Below, piece by piece: positions 24,569 to 31,606 of a stretch of 38,446 bases of DNA. This DNA comes from Chloroflexota bacterium (GTDB taxonomy: Bacteria; Chloroflexota; Chloroflexia; Chloroflexales; Chloroflexaceae): contig JAUQOZ010000213.1 of the NCBI GenBank assembly GCA_030550625.1, positions 1 through 38,446 of the forward strand. Direction: 5' to 3'. Position numbers and translations under genes: made by a program. The number at the start of each line of letters is the position of its first letter. The stretch's first letter is position 1. The notes under the pieces were generated by a model. It searched no databases. It saw only the letters and a program-made list of their open reading frames with translations, and was not told where the DNA came from.

Positions 24569-25117
24569 TTAGCTTTCAGTCACCTCTACCAACTGTTGGC
24601 ATTGCTCTAACCATGCCAATACCGCCTGCAACTGGCCCATGCGGTACTGTAAAACCACTCGTTCAAACGAATCTGCTGGCAACCCGCTGCTTTTGGCTTC
24701 GTACTCAGCCAGCCAATCCCGGCAACAAGCAATCTGCCGCGCCAGCAATTGCGCCGTCACAACCGGCCCTTCACGCCGGGCAAAGTAGTATTTGGCCAAA
24801 AATTCCAACCGGATGTCACGGCCACGCAGCACTGGCGTGCTTAACCATTCGGTAAAAATGGCTTCACCCTGCGCGGTCAACGAGAGGATTTTGCGCGGTG
24901 GCCGGCTGCCCTGTCCTTCGAGATGGCAACTGAGATACCCTTCCGCTTCGAGCCGATCAAGCACGGCGTAGAGGTGGCTTTGCTTAATTCGCCAGATACA
25001 GCCTAACCCATCACACGCTTGAACTTGCTGAAATAATTCATACGGATGCATGGGTCGCTGTCGCACGAACCCCAGCAGAGCTAGCTCAATGGTAAGGGGC
25101 TGTTTCTGTGAAGGCAT
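24569..25117 (-). CDS. PadR-family transcriptional regulator, probable regulator of modABC
   Basis: 182 residues from the ATG at 25115-25117 (AGGTGG just upstream). The N-terminal winged helix has LTIELALLGFVRQRPMHPYELFQQV, IWRIKQSHLYAVLDRLEAEGYLSCHLEGQG and RKILSLTAQGEAIFTEWL, typical of PadR. The C-terminal half (about 95-182) is helical and rich in Cys and aromatic residues (QIACCRDWLAEYEAK), forming the dimer or ligand domain of the PadR/AphA type. It is the first gene of the padR-modABC-cyclase run, where ModE would be expected in proteobacteria. It may repress the shared divergent promoter at 25247-25297. The ligand (molybdate, cofactor or other) is not known. Confidence 0.85.
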   Translation of the reverse strand: MPSQKQPLTIELALLGFVRQRPMHPYELFQQVQACDGLGCIWRIKQSHLYAVLDRLEAEGYLSCHLEGQGSRPPRKILSLTAQGEAIFTEWLSTPVLRGRDIRLEFLAKYYFARREGPVVTAQLLARQIACCRDWLAEYEAKSSGLPADSFERVVLQYRMGQLQAVLAWLEQCQQLVEVTES

Positions 25118-25246
25118 CACCCACCTGCTTGCCGCCGATCGTTGCGGTTGCACAATCACCGCAGCGACGTCCCTCATCGCGCCGCAGGAATGCGCAATCA
25201 TTAGCTGCGCAACTCTTGCGAACCAACACCGTTGTTACGTTACGCT

Positions 25247-25275
25247 TTGAATACTCACAGTATGAATACTATACT
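25247..25275 (+). promoter_or_regulatory. Promoter for the sulfite-oxidase-like gene, plus strand
   Basis: TTGAAT (25247-25252) and TATACT (25270-25275) are separated by 17 bases. The gene start is about 140 bases downstream, leaving an unusually long leader of roughly 135 bases. Its -10 box overlaps that of the opposing padR promoter. Confidence 0.55.
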
Positions 25276-25277
25276 GT
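25257..25277. promoter_or_regulatory. Operator-like palindrome in the padR/sulfite-oxidase-like intergenic region
   Basis: acagtat (25257-25263) and atactgt (25271-25277) form a perfect 7-bp inverted repeat with a 7-base spacer. It covers the -10 boxes of both divergent promoters, so binding by a dimeric regulator would silence both directions. PadR is the obvious candidate, by position only. Confidence 0.5.
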
Positions 25278-25297
25278 AACTCTTCACCACTCGTCAA
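25268..25297 (-). promoter_or_regulatory. Promoter for padR-modABC, minus strand
   Basis: On the minus strand TTGACG (plus 25292-25297) and TATAGT (25268-25273) are 18 bases apart. The padR ATG lies about 150 bases downstream. It overlaps the plus-strand promoter over the shared -10 region. Confidence 0.55.
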
Positions 25298-25416
25298 ATT
25301 GACCAGCGCGGCTAAACGTTTTGTAGTCTCAGCGCCGGTGATTGTCATCATTTTTGCAGCCGGCGCCACTATACTGCCGGTAGTTGACCAAGCACGCTAA
25401 CCCAACGGATGCTCGT

Positions 25417-26340
25417 ATGTCACTTGAGACGCTCTCGTTCACCTCGCCAATCCAATCGCTGGTCAAAGACAACCGGCTCCGCCAGCGCTCCGAACACCCG
25501 CTGATCCTTGACCCGCCACTTGCGATCCTCGATGCAGCAGTGACAAACATTGAGCGCTTCTTTGCGCGCAACCGGCAACCGATACCAGATCTGAGCTCGG
25601 CCACGTGGGAATTAACGATTGATGGGCTCGTCCGGCATCCGCTGGTGATTGATTACGACGATCTGCTCCACAAACCGGTCAGCAGCTTCTTTGCCGTGCT
25701 CATTGGGCGCGATGACGGCAACGACGCTAGCTACGCCGCGATTGCCAATGCCGAGTGGATCGGCGTGCCAGTTGCGCTCTTGCTGGAAGCCGCCGGCGTC
25801 AAGCCGCAGGCGGCGTTTGCCGCCTGTTCGAGCTATGGTGCGCAGCCACAGGTACGTTATGTCCCACTTGCTAAACTCTGGCAAGATGCGATGCTGGCGT
25901 ATGCGGTCAATGGCCAGCCGCTGCCGGCGCTGCACGGCGGGCCGGTACGGCTGGTTGTTCCCGGCTGGGCTGGCGCGTACTGGATGAAATGGATCGAGCG
26001 GATCACACTGATCTCAACCGAAGCAGCGCCGCCTGCCGCGCACCACGATGGTTCGTTAGCCATTGATTGCCGGCTGTTCAATCTCAGTGAGGTTATCCAA
26101 GGAAACAATCGCCAACCGCTGCGCGGGGTGGCGTGGTCGGCAGGGCAGGGCATTGCCCGCGTGGCGTTAGCGCTTGACGACGGGCCGTGGCATACAGCCA
26201 CCCTCGCCAGCGATCTCGGCCCGCGCGCATGGCGGCAGTTTAGTTATCACGATCCGGCGGCCATCAGCACTAGCCGCCAGCTAGCGGTACAGATCACCGA
26301 TGGGGCCGGCCAGACCGCGGTGTACCATTGGCTCCTGTAG
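25417..26340 (+). CDS. Sulfite-oxidase-fold molybdopterin-type protein lacking the usual Mo-ligand cysteine
   Basis: 307 residues from the ATG at 25417; a TTG eleven codons upstream is an alternative. The fold is seen in IERFFARNRQPIP, TWELTIDGLVRHPLVIDYDDLL, NAEWIGVPVALLLEAAGV, VRYVPLAKLWQDAMLAYAVNGQPLP and HGGPVRLVVPGWAGAYWMKWIERI, followed by an Ig-like dimerisation domain (about 215-307, AWSAGQGIARVALALDDGPW). In sulfite oxidases the strand before NAEW carries a Cys (ECAGN) that binds molybdenum; here the strand reads AVLIGRDDG, with no Cys around residues 94-101. It has no signal peptide. It is divergent from padR-modABC and shares their control region, so a molybdenum-related role is likely, but the catalytic function is doubtful. 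Confidence 0.83.
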   Translation: MSLETLSFTSPIQSLVKDNRLRQRSEHPLILDPPLAILDAAVTNIERFFARNRQPIPDLSSATWELTIDGLVRHPLVIDYDDLLHKPVSSFFAVLIGRDDGNDASYAAIANAEWIGVPVALLLEAAGVKPQAAFAACSSYGAQPQVRYVPLAKLWQDAMLAYAVNGQPLPALHGGPVRLVVPGWAGAYWMKWIERITLISTEAAPPAAHHDGSLAIDCRLFNLSEVIQGNNRQPLRGVAWSAGQGIARVALALDDGPWHTATLASDLGPRAWRQFSYHDPAAISTSRQLAVQITDGAGQTAVYHWLL

Positions 26341-26381
26341 CGCCGCACTACCGTGCAGCTTCACAGCAGTGCGGCGCTACA
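26336..26381. terminator. Bidirectional terminator-like inverted repeat
   Basis: tgtagcgccgcact (26336-26349) and its exact reverse complement (26368-26381) form a 14-bp stem with an 18-base loop. The left arm contains the TAG stop of the sulfite-oxidase-like gene; the convergent glycyl-tRNA synthetase gene ends seven bases beyond the right arm. There is no T-run. Confidence 0.6.
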
Positions 26382-26387
26382 TAGGAA

Positions 26388-28007
26388 CTATGCACGGAGC
26401 TTCTCGCGGAGATATGCCTCAAGTTCGGCGATCGGCACCCGCTCTTGGGCCATGGTATCGCGATCGCGCACCGTGACTGTGCCGGACAAGGCCGGGTCTT
26501 TACCCTGCCCGATCGTGTCGAAATCGACCGTGATGCAGAACGGCGTGCCAATCTCGTCTTGCCGGCGGTAGAGTTTGCCGATCGCGCCGGTGTCGTCGTA
26601 GACGGTGCGCATCTCACCACCAAGCTGCAACCGGCGGCGCACCTCTTTGGCGGTGGCGACCAGTTGGTCGTGGTTGCGCTTGAGCGGGAAGACTGCCGCT
26701 TTGATTGGCGCCAGCCGCGGCTTGAGCCGCAAGACGGTGCGGTAATGCTCGTCGATCAGCGGTTGGGCTTGCCCGCGCAGTTTCTTGCCCACCTCAATCT
26801 GATCCGCTCCCGGCATCGCCAGCAACTGCTCGACTTCGGGCAACCGCTCGGCCAACGCTTGGCCGAGTGCTTCACCGCGAGCCAGTATCGCATCGCGCGC
26901 TTCGGCGCTGATCTTTTCGCTGCGCCCCACCGACTTGAGGAACGATTGCAGCGCCTCGCCAACCACGGCTAGCTTGTCAGCCGGCAAGGCTTTGGTCAAC
27001 TCTTCGGCATACCCTTCACACAACACCGCCAGCATCGCGCGCCCCACCCCTGCCGATGGCTCGATCACATACGGTACCACGTGCCGGCCACTGGCCTGAT
27101 CGAAGTAGGTCAAGCGGGCGATGCTATCCTCGTTGCGATTGACGCGCGCGGTCAGGTTGAGCTGATCTTGATCTTTGCTGTGCGATCCGAGATCGTAATC
27201 AGTGCGATTCGCGATCCCCTCAATCTCTTGCACACCGATATTGGGATAGTCGTACATCAGATCGAAGGTGCGTTTCGAGTAGTGGGCTAGCTCATCGGCG
27301 GGCACATCGTAGATCGTGATCCGGCTACGCGGAATGCCGATCTGTTCCCACCATGCCAGCCGGGCCTCAAGCCAGCGCTGGTGCCACTCTTCGTCGGCGC
27401 CGGGCATCACGAAATACTCGATCTCCATCTGCTCGAACTCGCGCACTCGGAAGAGGAAGTTGCGCGGGTTGATCTCATTGCGAAACGCCTTGCCGACTTG
27501 GGCAATCCCAAACGGCAGTTTGCGGGCCGTCGTGGTCAGCACATTGGCAAAATTCACAAAGATGCCCTGCGCGGTTTCGGGGCGCAGATACGCGAACGAG
27601 CCGCTATCGGCCACCGGCCCGATCTGGGTGCGGAACATCATGTTAAACGGGCGCGGCTCGGTGAGATCGCGCGAACCGCAATTGGGGCAAACGCCGTGGA
27701 TGTGGTCGGCGCGCCAGCGCATCTTGCACACGCGGCAATCAACCAGCGGATCGTTGAAGGTCTCTTCGTGACCAGAATATTTCCAGACCAGCCGGTTCAT
27801 CAAGATCGCGGCATCCAGCCCCTCCATATCATCGCGCTCGTAGACGTTGGTGCGCCACCAATCGGCGATGATATTATTTTTCAGTTCAACTCCGAGCGGG
27901 CCGTAATCATACACCCCCTGCAAGCCGCCATAAATCTCGCTACTGGGGAAGATAAAGCCGCGGCGCTTGGCCAGCGCCACAATCTGGTCGAGTGATGTAG
28001 CCGGCAC
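26388..28007 (-). CDS. glyS: Glycyl-tRNA synthetase, alpha2 type
   Basis: 539 residues from a GTG at 28005-28007, chosen because AGGAGG lies seven bases upstream; the frame is open further upstream but only through the T-box leader. The class IIa motifs are present: [28 protein letters not shown] near the N-terminus (glycine-specific motif), a zinc-knuckle-like insertion [20 protein letters not shown], motif 2 [12 protein letters not shown]...[24 protein letters not shown], and motif 3 [17 protein letters not shown]. The C-terminal anticodon-binding domain (about 440-539) ends in [22 protein letters not shown]. It charges tRNA-Gly in the cytoplasm. Expression is controlled by the T-box riboswitch immediately upstream. 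It converges on the sulfite-oxidase-like gene. Confidence 0.97.
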   Translation of the reverse strand: MPATSLDQIVALAKRRGFIFPSSEIYGGLQGVYDYGPLGVELKNNIIADWWRTNVYERDDMEGLDAAILMNRLVWKYSGHEETFNDPLVDCRVCKMRWRADHIHGVCPNCGSRDLTEPRPFNMMFRTQIGPVADSGSFAYLRPETAQGIFVNFANVLTTTARKLPFGIAQVGKAFRNEINPRNFLFRVREFEQMEIEYFVMPGADEEWHQRWLEARLAWWEQIGIPRSRITIYDVPADELAHYSKRTFDLMYDYPNIGVQEIEGIANRTDYDLGSHSKDQDQLNLTARVNRNEDSIARLTYFDQASGRHVVPYVIEPSAGVGRAMLAVLCEGYAEELTKALPADKLAVVGEALQSFLKSVGRSEKISAEARDAILARGEALGQALAERLPEVEQLLAMPGADQIEVGKKLRGQAQPLIDEHYRTVLRLKPRLAPIKAAVFPLKRNHDQLVATAKEVRRRLQLGGEMRTVYDDTGAIGKLYRRQDEIGTPFCITVDFDTIGQGKDPALSGTVTVRDRDTMAQERVPIAELEAYLREKLRA

Positions 28008-28024
28008 AGCGATTCCTCCTTCAC

Positions 28025-28238
28025 ACACAATAAAAAAACCGGGCGAACATGTCGCCCGGGGACGCATCACACCTGACGCGCGGTTCCACCCCGGTTAGCG
28101 GCGCGAGCCGCTCACCTCAACGCCAATTCCGGCTCCCCGGCGCCGTTCCGCCATTCTGAGCCGCCGGGCTCGCACCGTCCCCGGCTCGCTGGGCGCTCAT
28201 CGCGACGTACTCCTCCGGTTCATCGCCAACACAAAACG
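28025..28238 (-). ncRNA. T-box riboswitch (glycine) upstream of glyS
   Basis: The minus-strand leader has the T-box signature GGGTGGAACCGCG (plus 28079-28091) that pairs with uncharged tRNA acceptor ends. It is followed by a Rho-independent terminator: ccgggcg (28039-28045) and cgcccgg (28053-28059) with a 7-base loop, then seven U residues on the RNA (28032-28038). Upstream is a GC-rich Stem I region with GGAGGAGUAC and a candidate specifier GGC (Gly codon) at 28150-28152 in GAAUGGCGGA. Uncharged tRNA-Gly would stabilise the antiterminator and turn on glyS. Confidence 0.9.
28032..28059 (-). terminator. T-box terminator hairpin
   Basis: 7-bp GC stem, arms 28039-28045 and 28053-28059, loop aacatgt, followed in the RNA by seven U. 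This is the only classical intrinsic terminator seen in the window. Confidence 0.85.
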
Positions 28239-28267
28239 AGTATAGCACAGGCCGGAAGGGCGCGCAA
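28239..28267 (-). promoter_or_regulatory. Promoter of the T-box/glyS transcript
   Basis: On the minus strand TTGCGC (plus 28262-28267) and TATACT (28239-28244) with a 17-base spacer. The expected transcription start, near 28232, matches the 5' end of the T-box leader. Confidence 0.65.
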
Positions 28268-28324
28268 ACATTTCACGCTAGCCATCTCGGCCCAGCCGCG
28301 ATAACACCGCCCTGACGTGCGGCG

Positions 28325-29221
28325 CTAGGTATGGGCATGGCCGTTATTGGCCGCATTCGACGGCGGCGTTTCTTCGGCCAGATGGGTATAAATCTGCGTA
28401 GTCGCAATCGAGGCATGGCCCAACCGTTCTTGCAACTCGCGCAAATCAACCCCGCTGCGCAACTGGTGGGCGGCAAACGAATGGCGCAACATGTGCGGCG
28501 TCAAATCATGCATGCCCACCTGTTCGGCATAACTCTTGAGAATGAGCCAAAAGCCTTGACGGGTCAACCGCTTGCCGCGATGGTTGAGGAAGAGCGCTTC
28601 ATCATCGCCGCTCGTCTGGCGGGCCAACTGGGGACGAGCGATGTCGAGATACTCTTCCAGCGCCGTCACTGCCGGATCGCTCAACGGAACCGTGCGCTCG
28701 CGACCTTGCCGGCCCAAACAGCGCACGGTTTTAGCATCAAAGGCGACATCATCTACATTCAGCGCGACCAACTCACTGACCCGCATCCCCGTTGCGTACA
28801 ACACCTCGAGCATCGCCTTATCGCGCAACCCTTCGGGTGTGCCATTTTGCAGCGGCAACTCCAGCAACTCATCAACCTGATGCTGGGAGATTGCCCGCGG
28901 CGGAAAGCGATCGACGCGCGGCGCATCGAGGTGCTCGGCTGGATCGTGGCTGATAACGTTTCGTTCGCGCAAAAAGGCGAAAAACGACTTCACTGCCGCC
29001 AGCCGGCGCGCCACCGTCGAGTTGGCGTACTTTTTCTCTTTGAGGTTGAGCACAAAGGCCATCATCGCCTCGGCGTCAACATCGGCCCAGCGTTCGACCC
29101 CACGATCCTGCAAGAAGCTGCACAACTGATCGAGATCGGTACGATACGCTGCGGTTGTATTGGCCGACATGTTGCGTTCATCGGCCAGATAAGCGAGAAA
29201 TTGCGCTACATACTGGTTCAT
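28325..29221 (-). CDS. Tyrosine recombinase, XerC/XerD type
   Basis: 298 residues, the standard Xer length. The N-terminal SAM-like DNA-binding domain (1-105) has YLADERNMSANTTAAYRTDLDQL and NSTVARRLAAVKSFFAFL. The catalytic domain has Arg147 (YATGMRVSEL), His243 and Arg246 (TPHMLRHSFA), His269 (LGHASIATT) and nucleophile Tyr278 (QIYTHL). The usual beta-hairpin catalytic Lys (GKGxKER) is Arg here (GRQGRER, about residue 171). Xer recombinases resolve chromosome dimers at dif sites near the terminus; XerD, XerC and integrases cannot be told apart here. No mobile-element genes are adjacent, which favours a housekeeping Xer. A zinc-ribbon gene lies upstream on the same strand with an 81-base gap. 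Confidence 0.92.
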   Translation of the reverse strand: MNQYVAQFLAYLADERNMSANTTAAYRTDLDQLCSFLQDRGVERWADVDAEAMMAFVLNLKEKKYANSTVARRLAAVKSFFAFLRERNVISHDPAEHLDAPRVDRFPPRAISQHQVDELLELPLQNGTPEGLRDKAMLEVLYATGMRVSELVALNVDDVAFDAKTVRCLGRQGRERTVPLSDPAVTALEEYLDIARPQLARQTSGDDEALFLNHRGKRLTRQGFWLILKSYAEQVGMHDLTPHMLRHSFAAHQLRSGVDLRELQERLGHASIATTQIYTHLAEETPPSNAANNGHAHT

Positions 29222-29302
29222 GCGTCTGCCCGGTCGTTGATCGCCGCCTGCGTAGCGGTTTGCGTAGCGGTTATGGTACTGGAAAGATAGCAGCGTGTCA
29301 AT

Positions 29303-29488
29303 TTAGAAACAGCAGCTCTCCTTAAAGCCACAGTGCCGGCAGCGATAAAATCCGGCCCAGAGGCGCATCTGCGCCTGACAGACTGGACATTCACGCTCAT
29401 CATCATCGGCGCTGCGCGGGCCGGCCATCATTAGCGGGGCCGGTTCCTCGGGCGCTGGCGGGATTGGTTCTTGCTGCAACTGGCTCAT
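29303..29488 (-). CDS. Small zinc-ribbon protein
   Basis: 61 residues from the ATG at 29486-29488, six bases after GGAGGAGG; an ATG two codons earlier abuts the purine run and is less likely. The first 30 residues are Pro/Glu-rich and probably disordered. The C-terminus has two CxxC knuckles (ECPVCQAQM and YRCRHCGFKESCCF) spaced about 14 residues apart, as in a zinc-ribbon. The function is unknown; such proteins often bind nucleic acid or partner proteins. It precedes the xer gene. Confidence 0.75.
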   Translation of the reverse strand: MSQLQQEPIPPAPEEPAPLMMAGPRSADDDERECPVCQAQMRLWAGFYRCRHCGFKESCCF

Positions 29489-29559
29489 CGGCATCCTCCT
29501 CCTTCGCCCGCCTATTGTACCATGCGTTGCCAGCTAGCAATAGCGCCGCGCATGGATTC

Positions 29560-29568
29560 TGCTATACT
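29560..29568 (+). promoter_or_regulatory. Extended -10 promoter for the lipid-kinase-like gene
   Basis: TGCTATACT (29560-29568) carries a TGn extension before TATACT, 33 bases before the ATG at 29602. No strong -35 is apparent. Confidence 0.5.
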
Positions 29569-29601
29569 GACCATAGCCTGATACACAGAGAGCACACTTG
29601 C

Positions 29602-30573
29602 ATGCGCACATTGATTGTCTTTAACCCAACCGCCGGCCACGCCGGGCAGTTGGAAGCCGAACTTGAGGCAGCCGCTCAGGTCTGGCGAGAGCAGGGATGG
29701 ACGGTTGATTTGCAGCCGACCAATGGCCCCGGCGATGGCCGTTGCCTTGCCCGGCAAGCCGCCGCCAACGGCTATGAGTTGGTGGTAGCTGCCGGCGGCG
29801 ATGGTACGATTAATGAGGTTGTGAATGGTCTTGTCGGGAGCCAGACCATGCTGGCCACGTTGCCGCTGGGCACGATGAATGTTTGGGCGCGCGAATTGGG
29901 CTTGCCCCTCCAACCCCGCGCTGCCGCGCAAACGATGTTAACATGGTCGCCGCGCACGATTGATTTGGGCCGCGCCGGCGATCGCTACTTTCTGTTGATG
30001 GCCGGGATTGGGTTTGACGCCGCGATTACGGCGAATGTCCGTCCCGACGAAAAGCGCCGGTTTGGCGCCTTGGCTTATGTGGCCCGCGGCATCGAAGAGG
30101 TGATGCGGATTCGCGGCACCCGTGCCCGCATCTTGCTTGACGGTCGCCCGATTAAGGCGCGGGTGTTGATGATTGTGGTCGGTAACACGCAACTGTACGG
30201 CGGGTTGGTCAAGATTACCCACCGCGCCAGCATTGATGACGGCTTGCTCGATGTGTGCGTGATTAAGGGGGATAACGGAATCAACGCCATCGGCCACCTC
30301 ATCGCGATCTTGCGCCGCCGCTTTAGCCTCAATCCCGACATTGCCTACTACCGCGCCCATACGATCGAGGTCATCACCCGCCCGCCTTTGCCGGTACAGG
30401 TTGACGGCGATCCCATTGGGACGACCCCGATGCGTTTTTCAGTAGCGCCAGCGGCCTTGCGCGCGCTCTTGCCGCCCGACCTGCCTGACGACCTGATCCA
30501 GCAACCGCCGCCAAGCGCGCGCCGGTGGCCGCAACGCCTGCTGGCGTGGCTCCGCCGCCGTGTAGAAGAGTAA
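29602..30573 (+). CDS. Diacylglycerol kinase-family protein (YegS/BmrU/DgkB-like lipid kinase)
   Basis: 323 residues from the ATG at 29602. The DAGK catalytic domain has LIVFNPTAGHAG, the nucleotide-binding AAGGDGTINEVVNGL (GGDGT motif) and LGTMNVWARELGLPL. The C-terminal beta-sandwich shows GIGFDAAITANV, GNTQLYGGLVKITHRASIDDGLLDVCVI and VQVDGDPIG. These enzymes phosphorylate lipids such as diacylglycerol or sphingoid bases with ATP at the membrane; the exact lipid is not predictable. The C-terminus has a basic and proline-rich tail (PPPSARRWPQRLLAWLRRR) that could touch the membrane. The lipoprotein gene follows 22 bases later on the same strand. Confidence 0.9.
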   Translation: MRTLIVFNPTAGHAGQLEAELEAAAQVWREQGWTVDLQPTNGPGDGRCLARQAAANGYELVVAAGGDGTINEVVNGLVGSQTMLATLPLGTMNVWARELGLPLQPRAAAQTMLTWSPRTIDLGRAGDRYFLLMAGIGFDAAITANVRPDEKRRFGALAYVARGIEEVMRIRGTRARILLDGRPIKARVLMIVVGNTQLYGGLVKITHRASIDDGLLDVCVIKGDNGINAIGHLIAILRRRFSLNPDIAYYRAHTIEVITRPPLPVQVDGDPIGTTPMRFSVAPAALRALLPPDLPDDLIQQPPPSARRWPQRLLAWLRRRVEE

Positions 30574-30595
30574 ACGTTTATTTGTCGACGATACT

Positions 30596-31567
30596 ATGAA
30601 TCGCTGCCTGATCCTGCTTCTGCTCCTCGTCACTGCCTGCGCCGCGCCAACCGCGCCAGCGACGCCAACCGCACCGGCGACCCTGCGCGGCGACGAACTG
30701 CCCGGAAGGCTCTTGTTTAGTCACAGCGGCGGTATCTGGTTGTGGGAAGGACGCACGGCCCGCCAAGTCATTGCGCCGCCGGCAACCCACGCCGTGTTCG
30801 ATCCGGCTGGTGAACGAATCGCCTATATCGCGCCACGGGCTGGCGCCAGTGATGTGCTCGTCGCTGATAGCGCGGGCGTTACCATTGCCCAACTCACCCG
30901 CAACGACCCGGCTGCGCCTCCCGGCAGCCTCGAGCGGGTCTACGCCGCGATGTGGGCGCTATACCCAACGTGGTTGCCCGATGGCAGCGGTTTGCTTGCC
31001 GCGGCCCAAGCCGCGCCGCCGGCGGGTGATCCGCCAGCCGATGCGCCGCTGGCCATTTTTCGTTATGACCTAACCGGCCAACGCCAACCCATCTTCGCCG
31101 ACGCGAATGCCCATCTGGGCCGCATTGCCGTGTTGCCGTCGGGTGATCTGATCGCGGTGCGCACCCCGCTCGGCAGTGACGGGCAACAACAACTGTACCG
31201 GATTGCCGGTGGTCAAGCAGCCCCCTTGCCGGGAGCGCCGGCGCCATCGTATGATCCGGCCCTGAGTCCCGACGGGCGCTGGCTGGTGTTCGCAGTCGGC
31301 ATTAACGGGGGAAGTGATCTCTACGCCATGCCGGTTACTGGTGGATCGGCGGTGCGCTTGACCGACCTCGGCACGGCGCGCGCACCGGTCTTTTCACCCG
31401 ACGGCGCGATGCTTGCCTTTCTCGCCATTCCGCCGGGGGGGCGCGGGTTTGACCTCTATCTGGCCGGCGTGACGGCTACTGATGAAGGATTGCAGATAGA
31501 CGCGCCACGCCGCATTTCAACCGATTTCGCCATCAACGCCGATGCGGGCTTGTCGTGGGCGCGGTAG
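30596..31567 (+). CDS. Lipoprotein with TolB/PD40-like beta-propeller repeats
   Basis: 323 residues. A lipoprotein signal (MNRCLILLLLLVTAC) gives lipidated Cys15, followed by an Ala/Pro/Thr linker. The rest consists of WD40-like (PD40) propeller blades: HAVFDPAGERIAYIAPRAG, YPTWLPDGSGLLAAA, PALSPDGRWLVFAVG..SDLYAMPVTGGSAVRLT and APVFSPDGAMLAFLAIPPGG. Such blades resemble TolB and prolyl peptidase propellers, but no catalytic domain is present. It is likely exposed on the outer face of the cytoplasmic membrane and serves in binding. It is probably co-transcribed with the lipid-kinase-like gene. Its role is unknown. Confidence 0.85.
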   Translation: MNRCLILLLLLVTACAAPTAPATPTAPATLRGDELPGRLLFSHSGGIWLWEGRTARQVIAPPATHAVFDPAGERIAYIAPRAGASDVLVADSAGVTIAQLTRNDPAAPPGSLERVYAAMWALYPTWLPDGSGLLAAAQAAPPAGDPPADAPLAIFRYDLTGQRQPIFADANAHLGRIAVLPSGDLIAVRTPLGSDGQQQLYRIAGGQAAPLPGAPAPSYDPALSPDGRWLVFAVGINGGSDLYAMPVTGGSAVRLTDLGTARAPVFSPDGAMLAFLAIPPGGRGFDLYLAGVTATDEGLQIDAPRRISTDFAINADAGLSWAR

Positions 31568-31606
31568 AACACATCCAGCGTTGCCGTGTTCACGCTACTG
31601 CGCCAC
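31555..31606. terminator. Imperfect inverted repeat between convergent genes
   Basis: gaacac (31567-31572) and gtgttc (31586-31591) pair perfectly around a 13-base loop, and the flanks gtgggcgcggtag and ctactgcgccac extend the stem with gaps. It covers the TAG stop of the lipoprotein gene and reaches the stop of the convergent nitronate monooxygenase-like gene. No T-run. Confidence 0.4.

Noticed and set aside
28325..29221. Recombinase as integrase of a mobile element
   Set aside because: No tRNA, attachment repeats, phage or plasmid genes nearby; length and motifs fit a housekeeping Xer protein.
29250..29273. Tandem 12-base repeat (gcgtagcggttt twice) before the recombinase start
   Set aside because: Only two copies and slight; no sign of an attachment or dif site.
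28331..29290. Long open frame opposite the tyrosine recombinase gene
   Set aside because: Composition and codon pattern are those of an antisense shadow in GC-rich DNA; no family motif, while the recombinase frame has all its catalytic residues.
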